Positions 15,702 through 25,565 of a stretch of 44,187 bases of DNA are shown here, piece after piece. The stretch covers positions 1 to 44,187 of the forward strand of contig JAJYHV010000042.1 in assembly GCA_021790515.1 (NCBI GenBank), written 5' to 3'. The stretch is from Pseudomonadota bacterium (GTDB lineage Bacteria > Pseudomonadota > Gammaproteobacteria > Burkholderiales > Sulfuriferulaceae). The notes below the pieces were generated by a model. The model was not told the origin of the DNA. It searched no databases and was given only the letters and a program-made list of their open reading frames with translations. The position numbers were made by a program, and so were the translations under genes. Position 1 is the stretch's first letter; the number at the start of each line of letters is the position of its first letter.

Positions 15702-16776
15702 AACCCAATACCTCCAATCCAAAGCCTGTCAGTGACGGCATTTTGCGTGGCATGGCCAACAAGCGCATTTTGCCAACGCCAAGATCGCGTAGAATCTGCG
15801 CACCCGTGCCATACGTACGGGCATCCCATTTTACTGTCATTCCTGATTGCTGTTTTGGCAATGCATGTGTCGCCAGCGCATCCGCCGATTCCATTTTATG
15901 CAGCAATACGACCACACCTTGACCGGAAGCGGCAATCTTTTGCAATGCACGGCCAACGCTGAATGTGTGCGCTGCGCTGTCGAGTTCCAGCACGTCCATC
16001 AGCGAAACCGGTTCATGCACCCGTACCAATGTGGGTTGATCGGCCTGAATGCTACCCTTGACCAACGCCAGATGCGTTGCGCCGGTGACGGTTTCGCGAT
16101 ATACCACCAGATTGAAATCGCCAAACGGCGTGGTTATCGGCCGTTCGCCTACCCGTGACACCAGACTGTCATGTTGGCTGCGGTAATGAATCAGGTCAGC
16201 AATCGCGCCAATTTTGAAGCCATGTGTTTTGGCATATGGAATCAGGTCGGGCAAACGGGCCATTTCGCCATCATCACGCATGATTTCACAAATGACCGCT
16301 GCAGGTTCCAGTCCTGCCATGGCAGCCAGATCGCAACCTGCTTCAGTATGTCCGGCACGCGTCAGCACACCACCCGGCTGGGCGCGCAAAGGAAAAATGT
16401 GTCCCGGTTGAATGATGTCGTCCGGGCGGGCATGCCTGGCCACCGCCATCTGAATGGTGCGGGCCCGATCAGCCGCCGAGATACCGGTCGTCACCCCCGT
16501 GGCCGCTTCAATGGAAACAGTAAAAGCGGTATTGTGGGGGGTCTGGTTGTCGCTGACCATCTGTCGTAAACCAAGTTGGCGGCAACGTTCATCAGTCAAA
16601 GTAAGACAAATCAGGCCCCGCGCATTCGTCACCATGAAGTTGATGGCCTCCGGTGTCACAAATTCTGCCGCCATCAACAAATCGCCCTCGTTTTCCCGGT
16701 CTTCTTCGTCGACCAGTATCACCATTTTACCGGCCTTGATATCGGTAATGATGTCTTCAATTGGGCTTAATTGCAT
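15682..16776 (-). CDS. ribBA: 3,4-dihydroxy-2-butanone-4-phosphate synthase with degenerate GTP cyclohydrolase II domain
   Basis: The protein has 364 aa. The RibB half (1-200) is complete with [10 protein letters not shown] (23-32) and [10 protein letters not shown]. The C-terminal RibA-like half keeps the fold, but where active enzymes have three zinc cysteines (the SxRCDC region) it reads [20 protein letters not shown], with no cysteines. It should therefore supply only RibB activity; GTP cyclohydrolase II must be encoded elsewhere. This degenerate fusion is common in proteobacteria. It is downstream of ribE with a 36-bp gap and GGA before the ATG. Confidence 0.92.
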   Translation of the reverse strand: MQLSPIEDIITDIKAGKMVILVDEEDRENEGDLLMAAEFVTPEAINFMVTNARGLICLTLTDERCRQLGLRQMVSDNQTPHNTAFTVSIEAATGVTTGISAADRARTIQMAVARHARPDDIIQPGHIFPLRAQPGGVLTRAGHTEAGCDLAAMAGLEPAAVICEIMRDDGEMARLPDLIPYAKTHGFKIGAIADLIHYRSQHDSLVSRVGERPITTPFGDFNLVVYRETVTGATHLALVKGSIQADQPTLVRVHEPVSLMDVLELDSAAHTFSVGRALQKIAASGQGVVVLLHKMESADALATHALPKQQSGMTVKWDARTYGTGAQILRDLGVGKMRLLAMPRKMPSLTGFGLEVLGYDDVDH

Positions 16777-16812
16777 GTATCTGTTCCTTTTTATGGTGAT
16801 GATAGCGGTGCT

Positions 16813-17406
16813 TTACTGACGGTGATATTGCAAAATACGTTCCGCGTAGCGCGCCAGCATATCCACCTCCAGATTTACGCCATCACCCACATGCAAGCCA
16901 TTGAGACTGGTTTGCGCCAATGTGTGTGGAATGAGGTTGATGCCAAGCTCGGCGTCGCGCACCCAATTGACCGTCAGGCTCACCCCATTGACGGCTATCG
17001 AGCCTTTTTCCGCCAGATACGGCGCCAGTGTTTGTGGGGCGCGAATTACAAGTTCCTTGCAATCGCCAGCATCTTCGAATCGCCATACTTCACCCACGCC
17101 ATCGACATGTCCGGATACGAGATGACCACCCAGACGGTCTTCCAATCGCATGGCTTTTTCGAGGTTGATGGTCATGCCGGAAGAAAAACCAGTCGTGCAA
17201 CGTAAGGTTTCAGCCGAAATATCGACTTCAAAACCGTGCTCGTCGTGCGCAATGACTGTCAGACACACACCCTGACAGGCAATCGAATCGCCGATGGCGA
17301 CATCAGACAGGTCGAGGTCACCGGCCACCATGCGAGCACGAATGTCTTCTCCCCTGGATTCAATGCCAGCCACCCTGCCAACTGCTTGAATGATACCTGT
17401 AAACAT
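16813..17406 (-). CDS. ribE: Riboflavin synthase alpha chain
   Basis: The protein has 197 aa from [10 protein letters not shown]; upstream in-frame residues overlap yebC and are not conserved. It has two lumazine-binding repeats, the second around [12 protein letters not shown], with the conserved GVSLTVN late in the chain. Dismutates two lumazines to riboflavin. GGAGTAA precedes the ATG 4 bp downstream of the yebC stop. No ribD and no FMN riboswitch are visible here. Confidence 0.94.
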   Translation of the reverse strand: MFTGIIQAVGRVAGIESRGEDIRARMVAGDLDLSDVAIGDSIACQGVCLTVIAHDEHGFEVDISAETLRCTTGFSSGMTINLEKAMRLEDRLGGHLVSGHVDGVGEVWRFEDAGDCKELVIRAPQTLAPYLAEKGSIAVNGVSLTVNWVRDAELGINLIPHTLAQTSLNGLHVGDGVNLEVDMLARYAERILQYHRQ

Positions 17407-17410
17407 GGGA

Positions 17411-18142
17411 TTACTCCGGTAAATCAAGTACGGCGGACGTGTACACTTCCTGCACGTCATCCAGCACTTCCAATGCATCGAGCAATTTTTGCATTTTTAG
17501 TGCGTCCTCTTCTGCCAGCACGATCTCATTTTGTGGCTTCATACCGGTTTCGGCAAATTCTGCCTTGAACCCGGCCGATTCCAGTGCTTGCCGGACAGTG
17601 GACATGGCATACGGTGGCGTGATGACTTCGATACTGCCATCATCCTGCGTCAGGATGTCATCAGCGCCTGCTTCCAGCGCTGCTTCCATCAACGCATCTT
17701 CTGCCGTTCCGGGCGCAAACAGCAATTGTCCGCAATGCACGAACTGGAATGCCACGCAGCCATCCGTTCCCATATTGCCGCCATACTTGCTGAATGCGTG
17801 CCGCACATCCGCGACAGTGCGGACTTTGTTGTCCGTGAGACAATCGACCATCACGGCAGCGCCGCCGATACCATAACCTTCATAGCGAATTTCTTCATAA
17901 TTGACTGCGTCCAGTTCGCCACAGCCGCGCTTGATGGCGCGCTCGATGGTATCTTTAGGCATGTTGTTGTCATATGCTTTGTCCATCGCCAGCCGCAAGC
18001 GTGGATTCGTCCCGACATCACCGCCGCCCAATTTGGCCGCCACCGTGATTTCCTTGATGAGTCGAGTGAAAATTTTGCCGCGTTTGGCGTCAGTTGCCGC
18101 TTTTTTATGCTTGATGTTTGCCCATTTGCTATGTCCAGCCAT
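17411..18142 (-). CDS. yebC: YebC/PmpR family protein
   Basis: The protein has 243 aa from [20 protein letters not shown], the invariant YebC N-terminus, preceded by AGAGGG; an open extension to 18319 is non-coding. The family was long treated as transcriptional regulators and more recently linked to translation of proline-rich stretches. It heads the ribE-ribBA-ribH-nusB-thiL-pgpA-pncC-recA-recX series. All genes in it are close-spaced, so a promoter probably lies in 18143-18227. Confidence 0.94.
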   Translation of the reverse strand: MAGHSKWANIKHKKAATDAKRGKIFTRLIKEITVAAKLGGGDVGTNPRLRLAMDKAYDNNMPKDTIERAIKRGCGELDAVNYEEIRYEGYGIGGAAVMVDCLTDNKVRTVADVRHAFSKYGGNMGTDGCVAFQFVHCGQLLFAPGTAEDALMEAALEAGADDILTQDDGSIEVITPPYAMSTVRQALESAGFKAEFAETGMKPQNEIVLAEEDALKMQKLLDALEVLDDVQEVYTSAVLDLPE

Positions 18143-18227
18143 TACACCCTCTAGCGTTGACCGAAAAACGCCCATTGTACCACCGACCAGCGGCCAATCG
18201 CTTGGCTTTTCGCCAAAATACACGGTA

Positions 18228-18611
18228 TCAGCGCTCCAGTTCAAATCCCTCTGCCGACCAGCATTCCAGCCCGCCTGCCAGCGAATAAATCTGCTCAAAT
18301 CCCATTTGTTGCAATGCATGTACCGCCAGTGCCGAACGACCTCCTGATGTGCAGCACATCAATACCTTCTGCTGATGGGCAATACTCAGTTGCGGGTGTC
18401 GGTAATGGGTACTGGCATCGGCCGCAGCTTCAATGACGCCCCGTGGAATATTGATTGCGCCTGGTAAATGCCCCTGCGCAAACTCATCGGGTTCGCGCAC
18501 ATCCACCACCAGTATACCGCCCTCTGCCAATGCGTCATGCGCACTCTCGGCATCCAGTTCCTTGATATTTGCCCTTGCTTCTTTTATAAAGCATCCGAAG
18601 CGTTTCGCCAT
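18228..18611 (-). CDS. Single-domain rhodanese-like protein
   Basis: The protein has 127 aa from [10 protein letters not shown]. The rhodanese core runs [20 protein letters not shown] to [12 protein letters not shown], with catalytic Cys87 in the loop CTSGGRS, next to Cys86. Sulfur-transfer or thiol-sensing in the cytoplasm is likely; substrates are unknown. AAGAAGG lies 8 bp before the ATG. A TATAAT overlaps the start codon, so it cannot be the -10 for this start. It is divergent from uvrD. Confidence 0.85.
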   Translation of the reverse strand: MAKRFGCFIKEARANIKELDAESAHDALAEGGILVVDVREPDEFAQGHLPGAINIPRGVIEAAADASTHYRHPQLSIAHQQKVLMCCTSGGRSALAVHALQQMGFEQIYSLAGGLECWSAEGFELER

Positions 18612-18673
18612 TATAATACCCTTCTTTTGACAAGACAGAACGCGCTCCAACCGGCGCGTCAAGACAGTGTATC

Positions 18674-20905
18674 ATGCACAATCTGCTCGATGGCCTCAAC
18701 CCACGGCAACATGCTGCCGTCACTTTACCCCACACCTCAGCACTCATTCTGGCCGGCGCCGGCTGCGGTAAGACGCGGGTACTGACTGCCCGCATTGCGT
18801 GGTTGCTAAAAAACGGCAAGGCATCCAGCAGCCAGATTTTCGCGGTAACCTTTACCAACAAAGCAGCCAAAGAAATGCTCACCCGTCTGTCCGCATTGTT
18901 GCCAGGCATGCCACACGCCATTTGGGTGGGGACTTTTCACGGCCTGGCCAATCGGCTGTTACGCAGTCACCATCAGGAAGCGGGGTTGCCCCGCCTGTTC
19001 CAGATTCTGGACAGCGCGGATCAATTATCCGCCATCAAACGCCTGCTCAAGTCATTGAATGCCGACACGGATCGCTTTGATGCCAAAAAGGTTCAATTAT
19101 TTATCAACCAACAAAAAGAACAGGGTTTACGCGCCCACCACATGGCGGCCGATGACCCGTGGACACGCAAAATGGCGGAATTCTACGCCGCTTATGATGC
19201 ACAATGCGCTCGTGAAAATGTCGTTGATTTTGCGGAATTATTGTTGCGTAGCCACGAATTGCTGCAACACCATCCAGCACTGCGTGAACATTATCAGCAA
19301 CGCTTCCGGCATATTCTTATTGATGAATTTCAGGATACCAACCGCCTGCAATACCGCTGGCTAAAACAATTTGCCGGTAGCGATACGGCTTTGATGGCCG
19401 TGGGAGACGATGATCAATCCATTTATGCCTTTCGTGGCGCACACAGTGGCAACATGCACGAGTTCCAGCGTGATTACGCTGGCGACAACCTGATTCGCTT
19501 GGAACAGAATTATCGCAGCCAAGGCAATATTCTGGATGCGGCGAATGCCCTGATCAGCCAAAATTCTGGCCGTATGGGAAAAAACCTGTGGACAGACGCT
19601 GGCGCTGGTGAACCGTTATACCTGTACGCCGCTGACAACGATCAGGATGAAGCGCGTTTTATTGCCGACAAAGCCGCACACTTGCAACAACAAGGTCACT
19701 TGTTTGGCGAAATGGCCATTTTATACCGCTCAAATGCACAATCCCGCATCCTTGAACACACTCTGTTCAGTGCAGGCATTCCTTATCGTGTGTATGGCGG
19801 CCTGCGTTTTTTTGACCGACAGGAAATTCGTCATGCCATGGCCTATTTGCGCCTGCTGGTCAATCCCGATGACGACAACGCTTTCTTACGCGTCGTGAAT
19901 TTCCCTACCCGGGGTATTGGTGCGCGCACACTGGAGCTGATTGATGCCGAGGCACAAGCAAATGGTAGCAGCCTGTGGCAAGTTGCCCGTCGCGCTGCCG
20001 GCAAACCCGGAAAAGGTATGGCTGGTTTTGTGCAACTGATTGAACAATTACAGACAGAAACCGAACTGATGTCCCTGCCCGATACCATTGCCCATATCCT
20101 GAATGCCAGCGGCCTGGCGGCCCATTACCAACAGGAAAAGGAAGGGCAGGATCGATTGGACAACCTGCAGGAGCTCATTAACGCTGCCAGCGTTTTTTTA
20201 CAGGACAACGCCGAATCGGCTGTCGCCCCGGCGTCCGGATCGGTTTCTGAATCGGCGTCCGGATCAGCGTCCGGATCGGCATTGGCAGATTTTTTGGCGC
20301 ATGCAGCACTCGAAGCCGGGCATCAGAATGAGCAAACCAATGACGCAGTACAACTCATGACGGTGCATGCTGCCAAAGGATTGGAATTCCGCACCGTGTT
20401 TCTGAGCGGTCTCGAAGAAGGTTTGTTCCCGAATGAGCAAGCGCTGTCTGGAAGCAAGGGCATTGAAGAAGAGCGCCGTCTGATGTATGTGGCAATTACC
20501 CGCGCCCGTGAACATCTGTTCCTCAGTTATGCGCACACACGTTTGTTGCACGGGCAAACCCGTTATGGCATTCCTTCACGGTTTTTAAGTGAAATACCTG
20601 CCAGTCTCATGCAATCAGAAAAAACAAAAAACAATATTTATCAATCAACAAAAAATGAATTTTCACCTAAGATATCAACATCTGGCGGGAGTCTGTCCGG
20701 CACAAGCCGACCTGATACGGGCGCGTTCAATACCGCAAGTGCAAACTGGCGGTCTGGCATGAACGTGCGTCATCCAAAATTTGGGCTTGGCGTCATCATG
20801 CAACTCGAAGGACGTGGTGACGATGCCCGTGCACAAGTCAATTTTGGTGCTGTCCATGGCGTCAAATGGCTGGCATTGGCCTATGCCCGGCTGGAGCCTG
20901 TATGA
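18674..20905 (+). CDS. uvrD: DNA helicase II (UvrD)
   Basis: The protein has 743 aa, an SF1A helicase. The Walker A is AGAGCGKT (27-34), with Cys where Ser is usual. VTFTNKAAKEM (Ia), DEFQDTN (II), GDDDQSIYAFRGA (III), QNYRSQGNIL (IV) and VAITRAREHLFLSYA (VI) are all present. Unwinds 3'-5' in mismatch and excision repair. A Ser/Gly/Ala-rich insert around 515-535, coded by 12-bp repeats, sits in the 2B region before DFLAHAALE. The C-terminal KFGLGVIMQLEGRGDDARAQ matches the UvrD tail. The stop overlaps murJ (ATGA). Confidence 0.95.
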   Translation: MHNLLDGLNPRQHAAVTLPHTSALILAGAGCGKTRVLTARIAWLLKNGKASSSQIFAVTFTNKAAKEMLTRLSALLPGMPHAIWVGTFHGLANRLLRSHHQEAGLPRLFQILDSADQLSAIKRLLKSLNADTDRFDAKKVQLFINQQKEQGLRAHHMAADDPWTRKMAEFYAAYDAQCARENVVDFAELLLRSHELLQHHPALREHYQQRFRHILIDEFQDTNRLQYRWLKQFAGSDTALMAVGDDDQSIYAFRGAHSGNMHEFQRDYAGDNLIRLEQNYRSQGNILDAANALISQNSGRMGKNLWTDAGAGEPLYLYAADNDQDEARFIADKAAHLQQQGHLFGEMAILYRSNAQSRILEHTLFSAGIPYRVYGGLRFFDRQEIRHAMAYLRLLVNPDDDNAFLRVVNFPTRGIGARTLELIDAEAQANGSSLWQVARRAAGKPGKGMAGFVQLIEQLQTETELMSLPDTIAHILNASGLAAHYQQEKEGQDRLDNLQELINAASVFLQDNAESAVAPASGSVSESASGSASGSALADFLAHAALEAGHQNEQTNDAVQLMTVHAAKGLEFRTVFLSGLEEGLFPNEQALSGSKGIEEERRLMYVAITRAREHLFLSYAHTRLLHGQTRYGIPSRFLSEIPASLMQSEKTKNNIYQSTKNEFSPKISTSGGSLSGTSRPDTGAFNTASANWRSGMNVRHPKFGLGVIMQLEGRGDDARAQVNFGAVHGVKWLALAYARLEPV
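20231..20278 (+). repeat. In-frame 12-bp tandem repeats within uvrD
   Basis: Units GCGTCCGGATCG (20231-20242), a diverged GTTTCTGAATCG (20243-20254), GCGTCCGGATCA (20255-20266) and GCGTCCGGATCG (20267-20278) encode Ala/Val-Ser-Gly/Glu-Ser blocks. Copy number can change without shifting the frame. Confidence 0.9.
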
Positions 20906-22440
20906 ATTTATTGCATACACTGGCCAAGATCAGCAGCCTGACCCTGGTGTCACGCATTTTTGGCTTTGTGCGTGACACAATCGTTGCACGCACCTTTGGT
21001 GCCGGTATCTATACCGACGCCTTTTTTATCGCACTGAAAATCCCCAATCTGTTGCGCCGGTTGTTTGCCGAAGGCGCCTTTTCACAAGCGTTTGTCCCTA
21101 TTCTGGCCGAATACAAAAATCGCCGTGGACAGGAAGAAACCAGATTGCTGATTGATCACGCCGCCAGTCTGCTATTTCTGGCGCTGATTATTATCACCAT
21201 TCTGGGCATTCTTGCTGCACCAGCCATCGTCTGGTTGAGCGCGCCCGGATTTGCCGATGAACCGCAAAAATTCGCCATCACCGTACGTATGCTGCGCATT
21301 ACCTTTCCCTATATTCTGTTTATCGCCCTTGTTTCACTGGCTGGCGGCATTCTGAATACCTGGAGCAATTTTGCTGTACCTGCCTTCACGCCCGTATTGT
21401 TTAATCTGTCGCTGATTGCAGCCGCCTTGTTGCTCGCCCCGTATTGTCATCCGCCAGCCATGGCGCTGGCCTGGGGTGTGCTATTGGGCGGTATTTTACA
21501 ACTGGCTTGGCAACTGCCGTTTTTACGCCGGCTTAAACTGCTGCCACACTGGCGCCCGACACGGCATGATGATGGTATCAGGCGCATCCTGCGCCAAATG
21601 GGGCCTGCTATCTTTGGCGTTTCCATCAGCCAGATTTCTTTGCTTATCAATACGATATTTGCCTCTTTTCTGGCCACCGGCAGCGTGTCCTGGCTATATT
21701 ACGCCGATCGGTTAATGGAATTTCCCACCGGCATTCTGGGGGTGGCGTTAGGAACCATTTTGCTGCCCAGTCTATCCAAACACTACGCCGACAATGATGT
21801 CGTGCAATATTCGGAACTGCTTGACTGGGGGTTGAGACTCACCCTGATGCTCGCGTTGCCTGCCGCTGTCGGCCTTGCTGTGCTGGCATTACCGCTTATC
21901 AGCACCCTGTTTTTATATGGTCATTTCAAAGTGTACGATGTTTGGATGACCAGACAGGCACTCGTCGCCTACAGCATTGGATTACTGGGATTAATCATGG
22001 TCAAGATTCTTGCCCCCGGCTTTTATGCCCGCCAAAACATCAAAACGCCGGTCAAAATCGCGCTGATGACGCTCGCCGCCACACAAATTATGAATTTGCT
22101 GTTCATCGCTCCCTTGCAACATGCCGGTCTGGCGCTAGCCATCGGGCTTGGCGCCTGCCTGAATGCCGGTGTGTTGCTCTGGCAATTGCGCCGCCAGCGC
22201 ATTTATTCTCCGTTACCGGGATGGCCTGCCTTCATGCTAAAAATCATTCTGGCCAGCAATCTGATGGCATGGACGCTGGTTGCAGCCAGCGGGCATGACA
22301 GCGATTGGCTGACCGGTCACTTTTCTACCCGAATTTTACATTTGTGTTTGCTGCTTGTCCTGGCGGTTACGGTATACTTCGCCAGCTTGCGTATCATGGG
22401 CATTCGTGTAAAAACGTTCTTGCGGCATGCGGCAGGCTGA
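20902..22440 (+). CDS. murJ: Lipid II flippase MurJ (MviN)
   Basis: The protein has 512 aa and about 14 membrane helices of the MOP superfamily. The N-terminal SRIFGFVRDTIVARTFGAG and the FAEGAFSQAFVPILAEY loop are diagnostic. Flips lipid II across the inner membrane for peptidoglycan synthesis. The start MNLLHTLAK overlaps the uvrD stop; an upstream start at 20866 lies inside uvrD and is rejected. Confidence 0.96.
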   Translation: MNLLHTLAKISSLTLVSRIFGFVRDTIVARTFGAGIYTDAFFIALKIPNLLRRLFAEGAFSQAFVPILAEYKNRRGQEETRLLIDHAASLLFLALIIITILGILAAPAIVWLSAPGFADEPQKFAITVRMLRITFPYILFIALVSLAGGILNTWSNFAVPAFTPVLFNLSLIAAALLLAPYCHPPAMALAWGVLLGGILQLAWQLPFLRRLKLLPHWRPTRHDDGIRRILRQMGPAIFGVSISQISLLINTIFASFLATGSVSWLYYADRLMEFPTGILGVALGTILLPSLSKHYADNDVVQYSELLDWGLRLTLMLALPAAVGLAVLALPLISTLFLYGHFKVYDVWMTRQALVAYSIGLLGLIMVKILAPGFYARQNIKTPVKIALMTLAATQIMNLLFIAPLQHAGLALAIGLGACLNAGVLLWQLRRQRIYSPLPGWPAFMLKIILASNLMAWTLVAASGHDSDWLTGHFSTRILHLCLLLVLAVTVYFASLRIMGIRVKTFLRHAAG

Positions 22441-22461
22441 TTGAAGCGAACATTCGAACGC

Positions 22462-22493
22462 AATATCTGAACCGAATATCTGAACCGAATATC
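22462..22493 (+). repeat. 13-bp tandem repeat directly before the ppx start codon
   Basis: AATATCTGAACCG occurs at 22462-22474 and 22475-22487, followed by AATATC (22488-22493) and then the ATG at 22494. It occupies the place where a Shine-Dalgarno would be expected. Confidence 0.9.
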
Positions 22494-24050
22494 ATGGAAG
22501 AATACAATATACTGGCTGCTGTCGATTTAGGTTCCAACAGTTTCAAATTACAGATTGCCCGTGTACTTGACGATCAACTGTATCCACTTGATGCGTTGAA
22601 AGAACCTGTCCGACTGACTGCTGGCATCGGTGCCGATCAACGGCTGGATGCTGCGTCACAAACCCGCGCATTGGCTTGTCTTGGGCGTTTTGCCGAGCGC
22701 CTGCGCGGATTGCCGCAGGGAGCTGTGCGCTGTGTTGGTACCAGTGCCTTGCGTGTGGCGGAAAATACGCCCGAATTTCTGGCTCTGGCCGAAGCAACAC
22801 TGGGCTATCCGATTGAAATCATTGCAGGACGAGAAGAAGCACGATTGGTGTACATTGGCGTTGTACACAGCCTGCCAAAATCAGAACAGAGTCGGCTGAT
22901 TATCGACATTGGCGGTGGCTCAACCGAATGTGTCATCGGTGCCGGCATGACGCCACTGATTACCGAAAGTCTGCATTTAGGTTGTGTGCATTACACACAA
23001 CGCTTCTTTCCGGACGGGAGCATTAATACACACAATCTGGCGCAAGCCGAAATTGCTGCCCGCACTCAGGCGCAGAGCATCGCGGCCAATTATCGCGGCA
23101 AATGGCAAGTTGCTATCGGTTCCAGCGGCAGCGCGCGCATCATCAGCGACATTCTGGTGCAAAATGGTTGGGCGCAAGAAGGAATTACTCGCGACGGCCT
23201 GCAACGTTTGCGTGAAACGATGCTGGCCTGTGGTCACCAAAACCGATTGGATTTTCCCGGTATGAAATTTGACCGGAAGCCGGTTTTTGCCGGTGGTTTT
23301 GCCATCATGAACGGCATATTTGCCGAATTTGACATTGATTCCATGACCGTGGCGGACGGTGCGCTACGCGAAGGCGTTCTATATGATTTATTGGGGCGTT
23401 TTCATCACCAGGACATGCGTAATGCCACTGTCAATCAATACATGCGGCGTTACCACGTGGACGGGCAACAGGCCAATCGAGTGACAAAACTGGCCGGACA
23501 CCTGTTTGCACAGGCCAGTCAACAGATGGATTTGCCGGCAAATATTCTGGAAGAATATGCCAGTTACCTCGATTGGGCAGCAAAACTGCACGAGGTCGGA
23601 TTGTCGATAGCCCATTCTGGTTACCACAAACATGGCGCGTATATTCTCGCCCATGCCGATATGCCAGGATTTTCGCAAAAAAATCAAACACAATTGTCCA
23701 TGCTGGTAAATCTGCAACGTGGCGGCTCCGAAAAACTGCGCGGCCTGAATTTCGGTTCTCCCGTCCATGCCATGAGTTTGAGCTTGCGTCTGGCGGTATT
23801 GTTATGCCGCAACCGGGCAACACCATCCATTCACCCACTGGTTTTTTCTTTTGACCGTGAAAACAGCGACCTTGGTTTGCCACATGACTGGCTGACAGCA
23901 AATCCATTGTCACATGCCGCATTACAGGAAGAGTGCCGTCAGTGGCGGCAAGTCGGGTATCGATTGCATTTGTACGCCAACGAAGAAGGTATCGATACCA
24001 TTTTGCAAGACACCGGGCGAACCGGTTGGATCAGGAGGAAAAAGACATGA
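22494..24050 (+). CDS. ppx: Exopolyphosphatase / guanosine pentaphosphatase (Ppx/GppA)
   Basis: The protein has 518 aa from MEEYNILAAVDLGSNSFKLQ. ASKHA phosphatase core: AVDLGSNSFK (about 9-18), IDIGGGSTE (about 145-153), SSGSARI and the ADGALREGVLYDL signature near residue 300, with the C-terminal HD-like helical domain complete. Hydrolyses terminal polyphosphate and possibly pppGpp. The start is taken at the conserved N-terminus; no strong ribosome site is seen because the 13-bp repeat abuts it. The stop overlaps the cytochrome b561 ATG (ATGA). Confidence 0.93.
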   Translation: MEEYNILAAVDLGSNSFKLQIARVLDDQLYPLDALKEPVRLTAGIGADQRLDAASQTRALACLGRFAERLRGLPQGAVRCVGTSALRVAENTPEFLALAEATLGYPIEIIAGREEARLVYIGVVHSLPKSEQSRLIIDIGGGSTECVIGAGMTPLITESLHLGCVHYTQRFFPDGSINTHNLAQAEIAARTQAQSIAANYRGKWQVAIGSSGSARIISDILVQNGWAQEGITRDGLQRLRETMLACGHQNRLDFPGMKFDRKPVFAGGFAIMNGIFAEFDIDSMTVADGALREGVLYDLLGRFHHQDMRNATVNQYMRRYHVDGQQANRVTKLAGHLFAQASQQMDLPANILEEYASYLDWAAKLHEVGLSIAHSGYHKHGAYILAHADMPGFSQKNQTQLSMLVNLQRGGSEKLRGLNFGSPVHAMSLSLRLAVLLCRNRATPSIHPLVFSFDRENSDLGLPHDWLTANPLSHAALQEECRQWRQVGYRLHLYANEEGIDTILQDTGRTGWIRRKKT

Positions 24051-24757
24051 TATCCATGCCAAATCATGCTGATGTACCTTCACGTATCAAGATATGGGAT
24101 GTCCCTACCCGCCTGTTTCACTGGACGTTGCTCATCGCCTGCACCATTGCATGGCTGACGGCCACCCGCTTCAACACCATATCCACCATGCGTTGGCATT
24201 TGCTTGCGGGTTATGTGACGCTGGCATTGTTACTGTTTCGGCTGTTGTGGGGAATATGGGGTAGTCGCAACAACCATTTTGTTTATTTATGGCAGGAAGC
24301 GGCCAACATTCCGGGTTATCTGCCTACGCTGTTCCAGCGTCACAGCCATTACCGCATCGGACACAATCCGCTTGGCAGCCTGGCTGTCATGCTGTTGCTG
24401 CTGGCTGTTGCCAGCGTCACTGTCACAGGGTTGTTTACTAATGACGCAGTCTCGACAGCGGGACCATGGGCACATTGGGTCAGCGATGCAAGCAGCGAAA
24501 CGTTGTCTGCCTGGCATGCCGAGAGCTTTGATATCCTGGCGGCACTGGTTGTGCTGCACGTGGGCGCAATTCTGTTTTATCGTTTTTTCAAATACGATGA
24601 TCTGTTATCACCCATGATTACCGGCGACAAACCGCTACCGCCAGAGACAAAAACCATGCCGGAACGCGTGCAGATGGCCAGCAACTTGCGCGCGCTGATT
24701 TTTTTGTTGTTGGCCGCCAGCGTCACCACACTGATTGCTTTCACGCCCGGGCAATGA
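24047..24757 (+). CDS. Cytochrome b561-type di-haem membrane protein
   Basis: The protein has 236 aa with IWDVPTRLFHWTLL near the N-terminus, the signature of cytochrome b561/hydrogenase-type b subunits. Helices bear histidines in FHWTLL, MRWHLLAGYV, AWHAES and VLHVGAILFYR, enough for two haems. Transfers electrons between quinol and a periplasmic partner. AGGAGG (24033-24038) precedes the ATG, which overlaps the ppx stop. The convergent cytochrome c gene at 25074 is a likely partner, as b561/class II cytochrome c pairs are common. Confidence 0.88.
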   Translation: MISMPNHADVPSRIKIWDVPTRLFHWTLLIACTIAWLTATRFNTISTMRWHLLAGYVTLALLLFRLLWGIWGSRNNHFVYLWQEAANIPGYLPTLFQRHSHYRIGHNPLGSLAVMLLLLAVASVTVTGLFTNDAVSTAGPWAHWVSDASSETLSAWHAESFDILAALVVLHVGAILFYRFFKYDDLLSPMITGDKPLPPETKTMPERVQMASNLRALIFLLLAASVTTLIAFTPGQ

Positions 24758-24815
24758 AGGAAGCATTGATTTGTTTCGTCATGAACCGGATGGCGAGAAT
24801 GGATTGATGTGGCTC

Positions 24816-25061
24816 CTAGCGTTGCATGTCTGGCAACCCTGCCTGTTGCGAAATGACATGCATCATTTGTGCGTTGCTGTCCGGTTCGTCGAGCAACCAT
24901 GACAGCAAGGATGACGACGCCATGGATGCCGCCGTTGCCAAGACCAGAATCATGATGGAGCGGGCAATGCCGGTAGGGATGTCCTGCGCATCAAAAAAAC
25001 GCCGTAATCCCCATGTTGCGGCAAAAAAAACCAACGTAGAAACAATCAGATCGATCAGCAT
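24816..25061 (-). CDS. Small two-helix membrane protein, unknown
   Basis: The protein has 81 aa. Two hydrophobic segments (about 3-20 and 34-59) flank the basic GLRRFFDAQDIP loop, and a polar C-terminus follows. I do not recognise a family. It starts 12 bp after the stop of the cytochrome c gene on the same strand and probably shares its transcript. Confidence 0.5.
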   Translation of the reverse strand: MLIDLIVSTLVFFAATWGLRRFFDAQDIPTGIARSIMILVLATAASMASSSLLSWLLDEPDSNAQMMHVISQQAGLPDMQR

Positions 25062-25073
25062 GAAGCAAAATGG

Positions 25074-25565
25074 CTACCGTGGTGGGCCACGAAATTCCTG
25101 GTGACATGACTTGCAACTGCTTTCCACCGCATGAAACGCTGGACGAATTGCCTCCATATTGTTGGTTGCCGCCTGCGTATGTAACGTGGTCACAGCCGAG
25201 ATGAATTTCTGTTGCGCTGCTTTGAATTCATCCGGTTTGCTCCATACGGTATTCTTGACACGGCTCGGCGAATACACGCTGCCAGGAGTAAAATACGGCC
25301 ATGGTTGTGTAGAAAGCGTTTGCAATTTAGTGGCGTACTGCAAGAACTCTGCAGCATCATAGTCTTTGTTACCACGTACCATGCGCCCCATGGGTTCCAG
25401 GGTGCGCAATATCTGTTTGAAGATAGCCTCGCGTTTGGTCACCGGTTGTCCCGGGTGTGTGTCTTTTTTCTGCCCGCACCCGGTGAGCCCCAATACCATC
25501 AACCCTGCCAGCAGCCATCCCGCCAAGGATGGTATCGTGTCATGCCATCGTTCTGATTTTACCAT
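25074..25565 (-). CDS. Lipoprotein class II cytochrome c (c556/c' type)
   Basis: The protein has 163 aa. A hydrophobic leader ends LGLTGC, a lipobox, so it is likely membrane-anchored in the periplasm. A four-helix region follows and a single haem site CKSCH (151-155) lies near the C-terminus, the position seen in cytochromes c' and c556. Electron carrier, probably for the convergent cytochrome b561. The start is uncertain: an ATG at 25574 or a TTG at 25589 would lengthen it slightly. Confidence 0.8.
   Translation of the reverse strand: MVKSERWHDTIPSLAGWLLAGLMVLGLTGCGQKKDTHPGQPVTKREAIFKQILRTLEPMGRMVRGNKDYDAAEFLQYATKLQTLSTQPWPYFTPGSVYSPSRVKNTVWSKPDEFKAAQQKFISAVTTLHTQAATNNMEAIRPAFHAVESSCKSCHQEFRGPPR

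Noticed and set aside
15682-18227. FMN riboswitch upstream of the riboflavin genes
   Set aside because: The spaces before ribE, ribBA and yebC are short and lack the conserved RFN pattern.
18603-18618. TATAAT at the rhodanese start as a -10 element
   Set aside because: It overlaps the ATG, so it cannot drive a transcript containing that start codon; no matching -35 at 17 bp was seen.
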